From NCBI GenBank assembly GCA_035297145.1, contig DATGZN010000019.1, forward strand, positions 15,297-79,296: a DNA stretch of 64,000 nucleotides, in the 5' to 3' direction. Of this stretch, positions 17,481 through 26,849 are shown in pieces (the stretch's first letter is position 1; every line of letters begins with the position of its first letter). Position numbers and translations under genes: made by a program. The DNA is from QHXW01 sp035297145 (GTDB lineage Bacteria > Acidobacteriota > Terriglobia > Bryobacterales > Bryobacteraceae). The notes beneath the pieces were generated by a model. That model made no database searches, was not told the origin of the DNA, and saw only the letters and a program-made list of their open reading frames with translations.

Positions 17481-18290
17481 TTGCCTAGTCGTATACCCGG
17501 CCTTTTCTTCCTGCAGAACCTGATCGAGCGGAGAAGTCTGCTTTTTCAATTGGTTAGGCGCGATTTTCAGCAGCGTTTCGTGGGTTCGGTGGCGGGTTGG
17601 GTGTGGGGTCTGATCCACCCGCTGGTCCTGCTTGTCACCTGGACTTACGTGTTCAGCGTTTGCCTGAAGCAGAAGCTTCCGGATGGGCAACCAGGGACGT
17701 ATCCTTTGTTCATCTTCGCGGGGATGCTGCCGTGGCTGCTGTTCAGCGATACTGTGCAGCGGTCGTCATCGTCGCTGGTGGAGCAAGCCAGCCTGATTAC
17801 GAAGACGATCTTTCCGTCGGAGATGGTGCCGCTTTCGGTGTTTTTGTCGTCGCTGGTCAGCCATCTGCTTGCGCTGGTTCTGATGCTGGTGGCGACGGAA
17901 ATCAAGGTGCGTTCTCTTGGCCTGCCGCTGGCGGTTCTGCCGCTCTATATGTTGTTGCTCGGCATGCTGGCGGTGGGCATCGGGTGGGTTGTGGCGGCGC
18001 TGCAGGTTTACTTGAGGGACACGGCGCAATTTGTCACGGTGATTTTGACGGCCTGGTTCTGGATGACGCCAATCTTCATTTTTGAGGATCAGGTACCGGC
18101 GCGGCTGCGAATCCTGGTTTATGCCAATCCCCTGGCAGGCGTGGTACGCGCATACCGGCTAGTGCTGCTCTCGACGCGGGTGCCCGGCTGGAGGGAGGCT
18201 TTGCCGCTGGCGGTCGTCAGCCTGGCCGTATTCTTCCTGGGCGGGCTGGTGTTCCGGCATTTGAAACGCGGGTTTGCGGACGTGCTGTAG
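17481..18290 (+). CDS. ABC-2 type transporter permease (Wzm/TagG-like)
   Basis: 269 residues with six hydrophobic segments and the N-terminal LVRRDFQQRFVGSVAGWVWG amphipathic motif of polysaccharide-export permeases; the LIHPLVLLVTWTYVFS and FIFAGMLPWLLFSD blocks are typical. Such permeases pair with a Wzt/TagH ATPase to move O-antigen or teichoic-acid chains across the inner membrane. The start is TTG, since an in-frame TAG lies 4 codons upstream. No ATPase gene lies next to it, so the partner must be encoded elsewhere. Confidence 0.85.
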   Translation: MPSRIPGLFFLQNLIERRSLLFQLVRRDFQQRFVGSVAGWVWGLIHPLVLLVTWTYVFSVCLKQKLPDGQPGTYPLFIFAGMLPWLLFSDTVQRSSSSLVEQASLITKTIFPSEMVPLSVFLSSLVSHLLALVLMLVATEIKVRSLGLPLAVLPLYMLLLGMLAVGIGWVVAALQVYLRDTAQFVTVILTAWFWMTPIFIFEDQVPARLRILVYANPLAGVVRAYRLVLLSTRVPGWREALPLAVVSLAVFFLGGLVFRHLKRGFADVL

Positions 18291-18296
18291 CAGGCG

Positions 18297-19631
18297 TTAA
18301 CCCAACAGCGTCATACTGTTCGGATCCCACTTGCACATCCTCTGCTCGAAGTAGCTCACATTCGAGAGCAGCGCCGGGCCGGCGGCGCGAAAGCCGAAGG
18401 TTGGGTCTTCGACTACCGGTTTGCGCGAGCGCACGGCGGTGATGAAGTTGCGGTGGTGGTCGAGGTGATCGTTGTAGCCTTCTGGCGGCATGTACTTTTC
18501 CTCGCCCTGCGGCCGGATGCTGTCGGCGTTCATGGCCGGTGGCGGATATTTCTTCCGGTAGTCTTCGACAAACCGCTTCTGCATGGCGTCGGTGAAGGTC
18601 TCGATGGTGTAGCCTGGTTCGGGTTCACGCGGCTGTTTGGAGAGCGTCACGCCGTCGTCGATGGTCATGATGCCTTCGCTGCCGACGAAACGGAAGCCGG
18701 AGCTTTCGCCCGCGCCGTCCACGAAATTAACGCGCAACGACAGGTTGAAGGCGGGGTGCGCGTCGGTGGCCGGGTAGTCATAGAGGCCAAGCAGGACGTC
18801 GGGCACATCGCGCCCGTCCTTCCAGAAACGCAGGCCGCCGGTGGCGTAGACGCGCGTGGGTCCGATGGCGCCAGTGACAAAGTGCATGCCGGAAAACAGG
18901 TGCACGAACAGATCGCCCGCGACGCCGGTGCCGTAATCGCGATAATTGCGCCAGCGGAACAAGCGCACAGGCTCGAACGGGACTTTCGGTGCGCGGCCGA
19001 GGAAGCGGTCCCAATCGATGTTTTCCGGCGTGGCATCAAGCGGGATGGAATATTGCCATGCGCCGATGGCCGAGTTGCGGTCCCACCAGGCTTCCACCAT
19101 GTTTAGTTGGCCGATGGCGCCGCTGCGGAAAAGGTCTTTGGCCTTCTGATAGACGATGGAGCTGACGCGCTGGCTGCCCACCTGCATGATGCGCCCGGTC
19201 TTTTGCTGTGCGGCGATGACCTGCTTGCCGTCATCGAGGCGCTGCACCATGGGCTTCTCGCAATAGACGTCTTTGCCCGCGTTCATGGCGTCGATGGAAA
19301 TCTGCGAATGCCAGTGATCGGGTGTGGCGATGATGACGGCGTCGACGTCTTTTCGCGCGAGCACTTCGCGATAGTCGCGCGTGATGAAGACATCCTTACC
19401 GAAAATCTCCTTGGCGTGATCCAGGCGGCCCTGGTAGATATCGGCGACGGCGACCAGTTCGACGCCCGGCACGGCGATGGAAGAGTGGGTGTCACCAGTG
19501 CCCATGCCACCCAGGCCGATGGTCGCGACTTGTACTCGGTTGTTCGGCGAGGTTTTTTCTTGCGCGGCTAGCGCGGACGCGGCGAGCCCCGCGGCGGTGG
19601 TGTGCAGAAAATGACGTCTGGTGGTGGGCAT
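18297..19631 (-). CDS. Gfo/Idh/MocA-family oxidoreductase with Tat-like signal
   Basis: 444 residues. The N terminus MPTTRRHFLHTTAAGLAASA is a twin-arginine signal, so the folded, cofactor-loaded protein is exported. The Rossmann fold shows VATIGLGGMGTGDTH near residue 36 and the CEKPM motif near residue 124, with the Lys used in catalysis by many family members. The C-terminal alpha/beta sheet domain has the typical FVGSEGIMTIDDG. Members oxidise or epimerise sugars and inositols with NAD(P). Very common in Solibacter-like genomes; the particular sugar is unknown. Monocistronic. Confidence 0.9.
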   Translation of the reverse strand: MPTTRRHFLHTTAAGLAASALAAQEKTSPNNRVQVATIGLGGMGTGDTHSSIAVPGVELVAVADIYQGRLDHAKEIFGKDVFITRDYREVLARKDVDAVIIATPDHWHSQISIDAMNAGKDVYCEKPMVQRLDDGKQVIAAQQKTGRIMQVGSQRVSSIVYQKAKDLFRSGAIGQLNMVEAWWDRNSAIGAWQYSIPLDATPENIDWDRFLGRAPKVPFEPVRLFRWRNYRDYGTGVAGDLFVHLFSGMHFVTGAIGPTRVYATGGLRFWKDGRDVPDVLLGLYDYPATDAHPAFNLSLRVNFVDGAGESSGFRFVGSEGIMTIDDGVTLSKQPREPEPGYTIETFTDAMQKRFVEDYRKKYPPPAMNADSIRPQGEEKYMPPEGYNDHLDHHRNFITAVRSRKPVVEDPTFGFRAAGPALLSNVSYFEQRMCKWDPNSMTLLG

Positions 19632-19704
19632 ATCCTTCCCATCTACTTTAACCCAGGGGTGCTTGGTGCGAGCGAAATGGCGCGTGGTGCGTTCGGCGAT
19701 TTCC

Positions 19705-19808
19705 GTAGCGTGGGGATACCGCGGGGGTTGGTGGGATACCCGCGGCTTTTCTCACGTGCCTGCCTCACAGCCGCAGGTACCCGCAAACGGCGCGTGTCCC
19801 TGCGCTAC
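19705..19808 (+). repeat. Dispersed ~104-bp structured repeat, copy A
   Basis: It starts GTAGCG and ends GCGCTAC, giving terminal inverted repeats, with an internal CCGCGG...CCGCGG palindromic core. It is closely similar to 23447-23549 (opposite strand) and 33227-33331. The 19632-19847 gap holds only this element. Confidence 0.85.
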
Positions 19809-19847
19809 ACGGGTCGGTCGGCGTCCGTGACTTCGATCAATGCGTTC

Positions 19848-20717
19848 TTATGTGGTGGACGCGCTGGCGGGCTGCACGGTCACGTTGTTGGGATCGATGT
19901 TTGGCCGGCGGCCCGACCCATCCGCGCCGGTTTGCGACGGCGCAATGCTCCAGACGTTTTTCCCCTGGCAGGTGAACGTGTCCCATCCCGGCGGCGCGTC
20001 GGTCTTGTGATACACATCGCCCGTGGCGCAGGTGAACGGCAAGGTGGTCCCGCTCTGTACCGATGGCTTTCTGCGCGAGCGATGTTCGATTCTGCCGGCC
20101 GGCTCGACGCGTGGTTTGACTTCGACGGATAGCGAGGGCGCGGGCACCGTCGGCGAAGCGCTTGCCGACAGTTGCCGCGCATTGTCATCCGGTACTGGAG
20201 CGCCGAAGAAAATTGCCTCTTGTTCGATCGTCCGGCCATCGGGCTCGGAGAGCGACATGCGCAATTCCACGCGCTCGGTCTGGCGTGCATAGCTCACCGC
20301 ACCGCGTCGCAGGTGGCTGCTATCCAAGCTCACGAACAGCCGCTCGGGGCCATCGGTAATGAACAGCTTTGCGCCGGTCGCTCTACGAACGAGAGACGAT
20401 TCCGTGTCCCAGCGGATGTGCAATTCGCCTTGCGACTCCCCGACCTGCAAGTTCACCGCGTCTTGATCGCGCCGGCCCGCTACCTTGATGGCTATGGCCA
20501 GCAATAGCAAACTGGCAAGAGCGGCAGCACCGCCGACAGCCCAAAGGCGCCGATGCGCGATGAGGTACTGCTTCGCGCGGGAGACAGACCAGCCATCCCA
20601 CTTCGGCCACTGAATCTGCCTGGGTTTCCGGGGAGGTCGTGTGGGCGGAATGAGCGGAACTTTCATCAACTGCGCGAGTCGCAGGCGTTCTGGCTCCGAC
20701 AAACTGTCCAGGGGCAT
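19848..20717 (-). CDS. Single-pass membrane protein of unknown function
   Basis: 289 residues. A cytoplasmic basic and proline-rich N terminus (about 1-58), one transmembrane helix near residues 61-78 (LWAVGGAAALASLLLLAIAI), then a predicted beta-rich periplasmic domain (VGESQGELHIRWDTESSLVR through LRMSLSEPDG) and a low-complexity tail. The beta region resembles short outer-domain modules of acidobacterial zf-HC2/anti-sigma-like proteins, but no zinc motif is present. Operon with nothing obvious; 89 bp beyond the penicillin acylase stop. Function unknown. Confidence 0.6.
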   Translation of the reverse strand: MPLDSLSEPERLRLAQLMKVPLIPPTRPPRKPRQIQWPKWDGWSVSRAKQYLIAHRRLWAVGGAAALASLLLLAIAIKVAGRRDQDAVNLQVGESQGELHIRWDTESSLVRRATGAKLFITDGPERLFVSLDSSHLRRGAVSYARQTERVELRMSLSEPDGRTIEQEAIFFGAPVPDDNARQLSASASPTVPAPSLSVEVKPRVEPAGRIEHRSRRKPSVQSGTTLPFTCATGDVYHKTDAPPGWDTFTCQGKNVWSIAPSQTGADGSGRRPNIDPNNVTVQPASASTT

Positions 20718-20806
20718 GGGGAAGCAGCTTCTTGATTAGATGATAGCGCTGTCTACGGGCACCGGTCCACGCGATTGGTGTCCGTAACCACACCACGGGT
20801 GAGGAA

Positions 20807-23044
20807 TTAGTGAGTCCTCGCGGCCTTGGGCACGAGCCACAACCGTTCGTCGGCGGCGGCTTCGACGGCTTGACGCGAATAGGGCATGGGATGATAGCGG
20901 CCGTTGCCCCAGTCGTCGAGCAGGTCGCTGTAGTGCGGGCTCTCTGGGTCGCCCGATTCTCCCGGGACGTTGGTCATTACAGAGTTGTCCCAGTTGCTCA
21001 GATCGAGTATCTCGCGATATGAGGCGCCACTGTTTTGCTGGAAGTGCGTGCCGCTGGTAGCGTTTACGGTATTTGCGTCGCCTGGACGCGCTACCGGACC
21101 GCGGTCGAACGTGCTCACGCCGAGCGGATGATGGAATACGATCTTGTGCACCTTTCCCCATTGCCACGATTGCATGTCAGGTCCGTACAGGCGCTGGATT
21201 TCATCGAGCGCGGCGCGCAGCGATTCCGCCAGTGCCTTTGCATTCGGCTCGTGCTCCAGCGTCGCCAAGAGTGTTTGCAGGCTCGCATCCGGTCCAATAT
21301 CCGGTCCGAAGACAGCGCGAGGTAGTTGTGCGATCCAGTACTCGTAAATCAACGCCGCCGCCGAATCGACCGCCAGATTGGCATCCCATTCGCCCACCAG
21401 ATTCGCGGCTTTGGCCTCGCGGCTGCCGGGCTCGGGCGCCCAGTTTTTCAAAATGGCCTGGAAGCGCCGTGCCGGAAGTGAGGTGACATCCTGCTGCATC
21501 CGTTCGAAATCCTGGATCGTAAATTTCTTCCCGGCGCCGAGCATCTCCTCGACGCGGTGGAATCGAAACGGCAACGCCCATTCGTAGTTGAGGGGAACGG
21601 TGTAGCCCGCGGGCAGGATGTTGTGATTGGCGGTGGCGATGAAATGATTGGCGGGGTTATATTTTCGCGGGAGTTCCGCGGCCCGCCGGAATCCGCTCCA
21701 CTCATATTCGCCCGTATCGCCCGGCACTGGCAGAACACCGGACCAGTTCTTGCGTACGGGGGCCATTCCCGCCGCCTGCCATCCGATGTTGCCATCCATA
21801 TCGGCGTACACGATGTTTTCGCTGGGGACCTTGTACCGCTCCATTGCGCGCAGAAATTCGTTCCAGTTCCTGGCTTGAGCGACCGCCAGACCAGCGAGAT
21901 ACCCGGCCGTTCCTGGCTCACTGCCTACCCAGCGCAGCGCATAAGCGCGATGGCGCGCCGCGTCTTCGTAGATAACGGGGCCGTGAACCGTGAAGTGCAG
22001 CTCGATGGCCTGCGGCTGCCCACCCTTCACCGGGATCGTCTGGCGCTCGACTTCAAATTTCTTCCACGCGTTGCGATAGCGATATTCGTCCCGATTGTCC
22101 GGATTCACTTTCTCCACGTAGAGATCCTGCTGATCGATCCCGACGATGGTGAAGCCGAAGCCGATGCGCTCATTGTGACCCAGAGCGATGCCGGGCAGGG
22201 ACGGCTCGCCCGCGCCGATCGCGTTCCATCCCGGAGCCACTAGATGAACGGTCTTGCGCAGCGATGGAATCTGCACCGGCCGATGAGGATCGTTGGCCAG
22301 CAGCGGCTTGCCCGTGGTGGTCATGGTGCCATCGACGACCCAGTCGTTGCTTCCTTGCTGGGACGTGAATGACACCGGTCCGACGGCCTGCTCGTAGACG
22401 CGAACAATGTCGTGCGAAATATCGGCAAGATCCAGACCCTGGGGAATTTCAATAGGAATCGGCGGATCGAGCGCGAAAAACTTCTCGACCACGGCGATGC
22501 CGAAGCGCTGCACCTGTCCGGCCCGCTTGACCTCGTTTGTCAGGTTGTGGGTCATGAGCAAGCCGGCGACGCGGCTCACGCAGTCTTTGGGCTCCCACAA
22601 ACCGGGATCGTATCCGGCCAACCGGAATTCCAGCGGCCGCACGCCGTTGAGCGATTTGATGTAGGCGTTGATGCCGTCGGTGAAGGCTGTGACAATCTCG
22701 CGCGTGCCCGGGCCATAGCTCGACCACTCGGCATCCCAATCACCGCGAAACGCCACGGAACGGGCGAGGCGGTCGCGATCGATCGCGGACGGCCCCACTA
22801 CCTCGGCCAGCTTACCTGTACCGATGCGGCGCCAAAGATCGATCTGCCACAGCCGATCCTTGGCGGCGATGAAGCCTTGCGCGAAAAACAGATCGTGCAC
22901 AGAGTTCGCGTAGATGTGCGGCACCCCCCAGCGGTCGCGGATGATCTCCACGCGTTGCAAGAGGCCCTCTACGGTGACATTTTCAGCGCGAACGAGACCC
23001 GTGGCCAGGACGAGGAGAAAGGCGGGTGCAGCGCGGCGAGGCAC
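20807..23044 (-). CDS. Penicillin acylase family (Ntn-hydrolase)
   Basis: 745 residues from a GTG start. The signal peptide (APAFLLVLATGLVRA) directs export to the periplasm. The precursor layout is alpha chain, spacer and beta chain; autocleavage is expected in SFTSQQGSNDWVVDG, with the new N-terminal Ser as nucleophile, about residue 225. WGVPHIYA near residue 40 and NPANHFIATANH in the beta chain are typical. The family hydrolyses amides such as penicillins and acyl-homoserine lactones; which one cannot be told. Its GTG start overlaps the stop codon of the fmdB-like gene by one base. Confidence 0.9.
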   Translation of the reverse strand: MPRRAAPAFLLVLATGLVRAENVTVEGLLQRVEIIRDRWGVPHIYANSVHDLFFAQGFIAAKDRLWQIDLWRRIGTGKLAEVVGPSAIDRDRLARSVAFRGDWDAEWSSYGPGTREIVTAFTDGINAYIKSLNGVRPLEFRLAGYDPGLWEPKDCVSRVAGLLMTHNLTNEVKRAGQVQRFGIAVVEKFFALDPPIPIEIPQGLDLADISHDIVRVYEQAVGPVSFTSQQGSNDWVVDGTMTTTGKPLLANDPHRPVQIPSLRKTVHLVAPGWNAIGAGEPSLPGIALGHNERIGFGFTIVGIDQQDLYVEKVNPDNRDEYRYRNAWKKFEVERQTIPVKGGQPQAIELHFTVHGPVIYEDAARHRAYALRWVGSEPGTAGYLAGLAVAQARNWNEFLRAMERYKVPSENIVYADMDGNIGWQAAGMAPVRKNWSGVLPVPGDTGEYEWSGFRRAAELPRKYNPANHFIATANHNILPAGYTVPLNYEWALPFRFHRVEEMLGAGKKFTIQDFERMQQDVTSLPARRFQAILKNWAPEPGSREAKAANLVGEWDANLAVDSAAALIYEYWIAQLPRAVFGPDIGPDASLQTLLATLEHEPNAKALAESLRAALDEIQRLYGPDMQSWQWGKVHKIVFHHPLGVSTFDRGPVARPGDANTVNATSGTHFQQNSGASYREILDLSNWDNSVMTNVPGESGDPESPHYSDLLDDWGNGRYHPMPYSRQAVEAAADERLWLVPKAARTH

Positions 23045-23370
23045 TACACTTTTTTATCAGAAGTTGTGGCCGGAGTGTTGGAAGATGTCTTAGTTTCGGT
23101 TTTAGAAGCAGATTCCGTGGAAGAGGAGCTCTCGCTCTTGGCTTCCTTTTTACCGTCTTTACCGTCTTTCGACGACTGGCTCTTGCCGTTCCCGCTCCCG
23201 TAGTCGTTGACGTACCATCCGGAGCCTTTGAATTGGAGCGCGGATGTCGAGATCAGCCGTTCCACGTGTCCGCCGCACTTTTCGTGCGTTTCGACCGGGG
23301 CATCGGAGAACTTCTGAATTACCTCGAACTTCTCACCGCAAGACTGACATTTGTATTCGTAGAGGGGCAT
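23044..23370 (-). CDS. FmdB-family zinc ribbon protein
   Basis: 108 residues. The N-terminal zinc ribbon MPLYEYKCQSCGEKFEV and the later CGG (HEKCGGHVERLI) place it in the FmdB/CxxC_CxxC_SSSS family of putative regulators. The C-terminal third is a Ser/Lys-rich, low-complexity tail. It is cotranscribed with the penicillin acylase gene downstream (1-bp overlap). The family's role is not settled. Confidence 0.85.
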   Translation of the reverse strand: MPLYEYKCQSCGEKFEVIQKFSDAPVETHEKCGGHVERLISTSALQFKGSGWYVNDYGSGNGKSQSSKDGKDGKKEAKSESSSSTESASKTETKTSSNTPATTSDKKV

Positions 23371-23446
23371 GCTGCTAAACCGCAGAAAGCTCTTCCTATT
23401 CTAGCAAATTGGCCACAATGAGAGCCGCGAACGCCGATCGGCGGAT

Positions 23447-23560
23447 GTAGCGAAGCGCAACGCGCAGTATGCGGGGACCTGCGGCTGTGAGGCAGGCACG
23501 TGAGAAAAGCCGCGGGTATCCCGCCAACCCCGCGGTATCCCCGCGCTACAGGAATGGGTG
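23447..23560 (-). repeat. Dispersed ~104-bp structured repeat, copy B
   Basis: Read on the minus strand it aligns along its length with copies A and C. It also shares the 11 bp CACCCATTCCT outside the GTAGCG end with copy C (here 23550-23560), suggesting B and C are the closer pair. It shares the CACGTGCCTGCCTCACAG interior with copy A. Confidence 0.85.
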
Positions 23561-23636
23561 TTTCATTCGGAGCCGTGCCGCCAGTGACAACACCGCCACC
23601 GAAATCAACGCACTTCGCCCGCAACGCTGGTTGTCG

Positions 23637-23642
23637 TAAGAT
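23637..23642 (+). promoter_or_regulatory. TAAGAT -10-like box, possible leaderless promoter
   Basis: TAAGAT lies 8 bases before the ATG of the GH42 gene, the same spacing as at 2169, and there is no Shine-Dalgarno. No good -35 was found. Confidence 0.35.
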
Positions 23643-23650
23643 GTCAGCCG

Positions 23651-25933
23651 ATGACTCGGGTGCGTCTTGTCTTGTTCCTGATCTGTGGGTTGGCTCCCGC
23701 TGCGCTCCAAGCCCAACCCGTCCAAGCCGAGGACTTCTTTCCCATGTCGGTCTGGTATGGCGGCGGCAAGGCGCGGGCTCCCATGCTGGAGCGCGATCCT
23801 CGGTCGAAAGTCGACACTTGGCGGAAGGATCTGACACAGCTCAAAGCGCTCGGCTTCAATACCGTCAGATGTTGGATTGACTGGGCCACGGGAGAGCCGG
23901 AAGAAGGGCAATACCGGTTCGACACAATCGACGTGATTCTCAAGCTGGCCGAAGAGCAGGGGCTCAAGGTCGTTATCCAGGTGTACATGGATTCGGCGCC
24001 GGCCTGGGTGGGGAAGAAATTTCCGGATTCGTTGTTCGTCTCCTCGAATGGAATGGTGATTCATCCGGAATCGTCGCCGGGCTACTGCCGCGATCACGCC
24101 GGCGTCCGCGACGTGGAGCTGAAGTTCTACACGGCCCTGGCGCGGCGCGCTCAAAAGAGCCTGAACTTTTTGGGATGGGATTTGTGGAGTGAGCCCCACG
24201 TAATCAATTGGGCGACGCCAACCTACATCGAGCGGCCCGAGTTCTGCTTCTGCCGGCATTCCGTCGCGCGGTTCCGGAGATGGTTGCAGAAAAAGTACGG
24301 CTCGCTCGAAGCGCTCAATGACTCTTGGTACCGGCACTTCAGCTCGTGGGACGAAGTGGAGCCGAACCGGCTGAGCACGATCCTTTCCTATACGGATTTC
24401 ATCGATTGGAAGCAGTTTATCGCCGACAAACTAGGGGAAGATCTGCGCGATCGTTATGAGGCGGTGAAGCTGGTAGACCCGCACACGGTAGCCACCTCTC
24501 ACGCCGCAGGCATCGGACTGTTCAGCTCGCCTTTGTGGTGGGAAGGCCAGTCGGATGATTGGACCATGTCGAGCCAGGTCGATTACTACGGCACGTCCCT
24601 CTATCCGAAGCATTCTTCTTTCGTGAATCGCGATGTCGAATGGCGCGGGGCGCTGCTCGATTTCACACGTTCTTTCGGATTCGCCGAGGGCGGCCGTGGA
24701 TTCTGGATCGGCGAGTTGCAGGGCGGCTTCGGAACCGTTGCGCTGAATGTCTCGCCCGCCGTTACACCTGAGGACATCCGCATCTGGACCTGGAGCGCAC
24801 TGTCCCGAGGCGCGAAAGCCATCAACTACTACGCCTGGTATCCGATGAGCACGGGTTACGAGTCCGGCGGTTTTGGCCTAATTAAACTGGACGGAACAAT
24901 CACGGAGCGCAGCCGGGTAGCAGGCTCGATTGCGCAGGTCGTCAATCGCAATCAGAAGCTGTTTCTTGCCGCCCGGCCACCCAAAGCGGAAGTGGCGATT
25001 GTTTATAATCCGCTGACATACTTTGTCGGAGGCCGTGAGCGCGAGGCAGCTTACGGCGGGCCGCAGGGAGAGGTTGAGGGCATCGAGCGCGACTCCATGC
25101 TGGGCATCTATCGTGCGCTTTTTCCCACGAATGTGGCGCTCGATTTCATCCACATCAACCGCTTGTCCGAAGATCTGCTGAAACAGTACAAGCTGGTGCT
25201 GTTGCCGTACCCGCTGATGATTCCGGCGGCGTCAGCGGCGGAGATGAAAAACTACGTCTCGAACGGTGGAACACTCGTCGCTGAGGCACGGCTGGGATGG
25301 AACAACGAGCATGGCTCTTCATCGCCCGTGATTCCCGGCATGGGATTGCATGAGGTAATGGGATGCCGTGAAACCGATGTGCAAACCGGAAAAGCCGGCC
25401 GCACCACGGTGAAATGGACGAGCAGCGAGATTCCAGGCTTCGCGGCGGGTGAATCGCTGCAGGCGCGATGGTACGAGGAGACGCTGGAGCCTCTGGGGCC
25501 GGGAGCGCACGTGGCAGCGACGTTTCCGGGTGGAGCTGCCGCCGCCGTGATCTCAACATACGGAAAAGGCAAAACGCTGATGCTCGGTTCGTATGTAGGA
25601 GCGGCTTACGAAACGCACCGCGAGCCGGCCGCTGCGCAATTTTACGCCGCGCTGCTCGCGTGGGCCGGAGTTCGACTCCCCGTGACCGTCGTTGGAGGGA
25701 CCGCGGAGGTCCGGTATCTCCAAAGTGGCGCCGACACGCTGGTTTTCGTTTTCAACCACGGCAAGCAGTCCATCGAGCCGTCAGTCTCACTGAGCGTCAG
25801 GGCAGGGAAGTATCGTGGCACCGACATCGTCACCGGGAAGACAGTTGAGATATCGGAAGACGCAGGTAGAGTGGCGTTCCACGGACAGATCGCGCCGGAG
25901 GATGTCTGGGTGGTCGATCTTTCTCCGAGATAG
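23651..25933 (+). CDS. GH42-like secreted beta-galactosidase family protein
   Basis: 760 residues with a signal peptide (LVLFLICGLAPAALQAQ). The TIM barrel occupies about residues 40-410. The acid/base Glu is likely in GWDLWSEPHVINW (near 180) and the nucleophile Glu in FWIGELQGGFG (near 354). A trimerisation/Rossmann-like domain follows (near 440-650: VAIVYNPLTYF, LVLLPYPLMIP, YVSNGGTLVAEAR) and a C-terminal beta domain, the order seen in GH42. It heads a five-gene operon with ROK kinase, SIS protein, MFS carrier and PIG-L hydrolase, so it probably releases a sugar that the others import and process. Exact glycosidic specificity is unknown. Confidence 0.85.
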   Translation: MTRVRLVLFLICGLAPAALQAQPVQAEDFFPMSVWYGGGKARAPMLERDPRSKVDTWRKDLTQLKALGFNTVRCWIDWATGEPEEGQYRFDTIDVILKLAEEQGLKVVIQVYMDSAPAWVGKKFPDSLFVSSNGMVIHPESSPGYCRDHAGVRDVELKFYTALARRAQKSLNFLGWDLWSEPHVINWATPTYIERPEFCFCRHSVARFRRWLQKKYGSLEALNDSWYRHFSSWDEVEPNRLSTILSYTDFIDWKQFIADKLGEDLRDRYEAVKLVDPHTVATSHAAGIGLFSSPLWWEGQSDDWTMSSQVDYYGTSLYPKHSSFVNRDVEWRGALLDFTRSFGFAEGGRGFWIGELQGGFGTVALNVSPAVTPEDIRIWTWSALSRGAKAINYYAWYPMSTGYESGGFGLIKLDGTITERSRVAGSIAQVVNRNQKLFLAARPPKAEVAIVYNPLTYFVGGREREAAYGGPQGEVEGIERDSMLGIYRALFPTNVALDFIHINRLSEDLLKQYKLVLLPYPLMIPAASAAEMKNYVSNGGTLVAEARLGWNNEHGSSSPVIPGMGLHEVMGCRETDVQTGKAGRTTVKWTSSEIPGFAAGESLQARWYEETLEPLGPGAHVAATFPGGAAAAVISTYGKGKTLMLGSYVGAAYETHREPAAAQFYAALLAWAGVRLPVTVVGGTAEVRYLQSGADTLVFVFNHGKQSIEPSVSLSVRAGKYRGTDIVTGKTVEISEDAGRVAFHGQIAPEDVWVVDLSPR

Positions 25934-25936
25934 ACG

Positions 25937-26833
25937 ATGCCGTCTGTGATAGCGGTCGACTTAGGCGGAACGAAGCTGAGTGCGGCATTGGTGGATGCCA
26001 CGGGCGTGGTTTCGTACCGCATGAAGATTCCCGTTGCCTCCGGCGATGTACGGGCATCGGTTGACCAGATTGCGCGCGTGGTGGGAGAGGTGTTGCACAC
26101 GTGCGGAATGGCGCGCGACGAGATTCGGGCGATCGGCGTTATTGTCCCGGGAATCTATTTTGCGGGCACGGGCGAGGCGTGGGCGCCCAACCTGTGGGGC
26201 CACGCCAACGTGCCGCTGTGGGCGGAACTCGAACGCGAGTTGAAGATTCCAATCAAGATCGACAGTGATCGCGCAGGCTACGTGACCGGTGAACGCTGGC
26301 TAGGCGCTGCACGGGGCTTGAACGAAGTGGTGTTTCTCGCGGTGGGCACGGGCATCGGCGCGGGTATTATTTCCGGCGGACGGCTGGTGCGCGGCGCTGC
26401 CGATATTTCCGGCGCCGTAGGTTGGTTCGCACTGAATCCGGAATGGCGCGAAGTCTATCGCGAGCTGGGCTGTTGGGAAGCCGAGGCTGCCGGACCGGCG
26501 CTCGCCCGGCGCATGGGTTTGAGTTCCGCGGAAGAAGTGGTAGCCCGCGCGCGCACGGGCGACGTGGCGGCGAAGAAGGCGGTGGAGCAATCGGCGATGT
26601 ATCTGGGGATGGGGATTGCTAACATCGTGAGCATCCTGAATCCGGAAATGATCGTCCTGGGAGGCGGTCTGTTGCAAGCCGCCGACCTGTTCTTAGAACC
26701 GATTCGACGCACCGTGGCGCAATGGGCGCAACCCGTCGCCGCCAAGCAAGTGCGAATTGAGATGACACAACTCGGCGAGGATGCCGGTCTTTTAGGAGCG
26801 GCGCGCCTGGCGCTCGGAGACTCCATCGAGTAA
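25937..26833 (+). CDS. ROK-family sugar kinase, zinc motif absent
   Basis: 298 residues, 3 bp after the GH42 stop. The phosphate-binding loop IAVDLGGTKLSAALVD is at the N terminus, and the catalytic Asp is probably in KIDSDRAGYVTGE (near residue 115). The ATP-site glycines GTGIGAGIISGG and VLGGGLLQAADLF are present. ROK enzymes usually have GEIGH and a CxCGxxGC zinc cluster; here the equivalent region reads SGAVGWFALNPEWREVYREL and lacks them. Likely phosphorylates the sugar imported by the MFS carrier. Confidence 0.85.
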   Translation: MPSVIAVDLGGTKLSAALVDATGVVSYRMKIPVASGDVRASVDQIARVVGEVLHTCGMARDEIRAIGVIVPGIYFAGTGEAWAPNLWGHANVPLWAELERELKIPIKIDSDRAGYVTGERWLGAARGLNEVVFLAVGTGIGAGIISGGRLVRGAADISGAVGWFALNPEWREVYRELGCWEAEAAGPALARRMGLSSAEEVVARARTGDVAAKKAVEQSAMYLGMGIANIVSILNPEMIVLGGGLLQAADLFLEPIRRTVAQWAQPVAAKQVRIEMTQLGEDAGLLGAARLALGDSIE

Positions 26834-26849
26834 TCAACGCAAAGGAATT

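Noticed and set aside
23319..23837. 172-codon frame across repeat copy B
   Set aside because: It crosses the dispersed repeat and the start of the GH42 gene, giving the repeat-derived peptide seen at the other copies.
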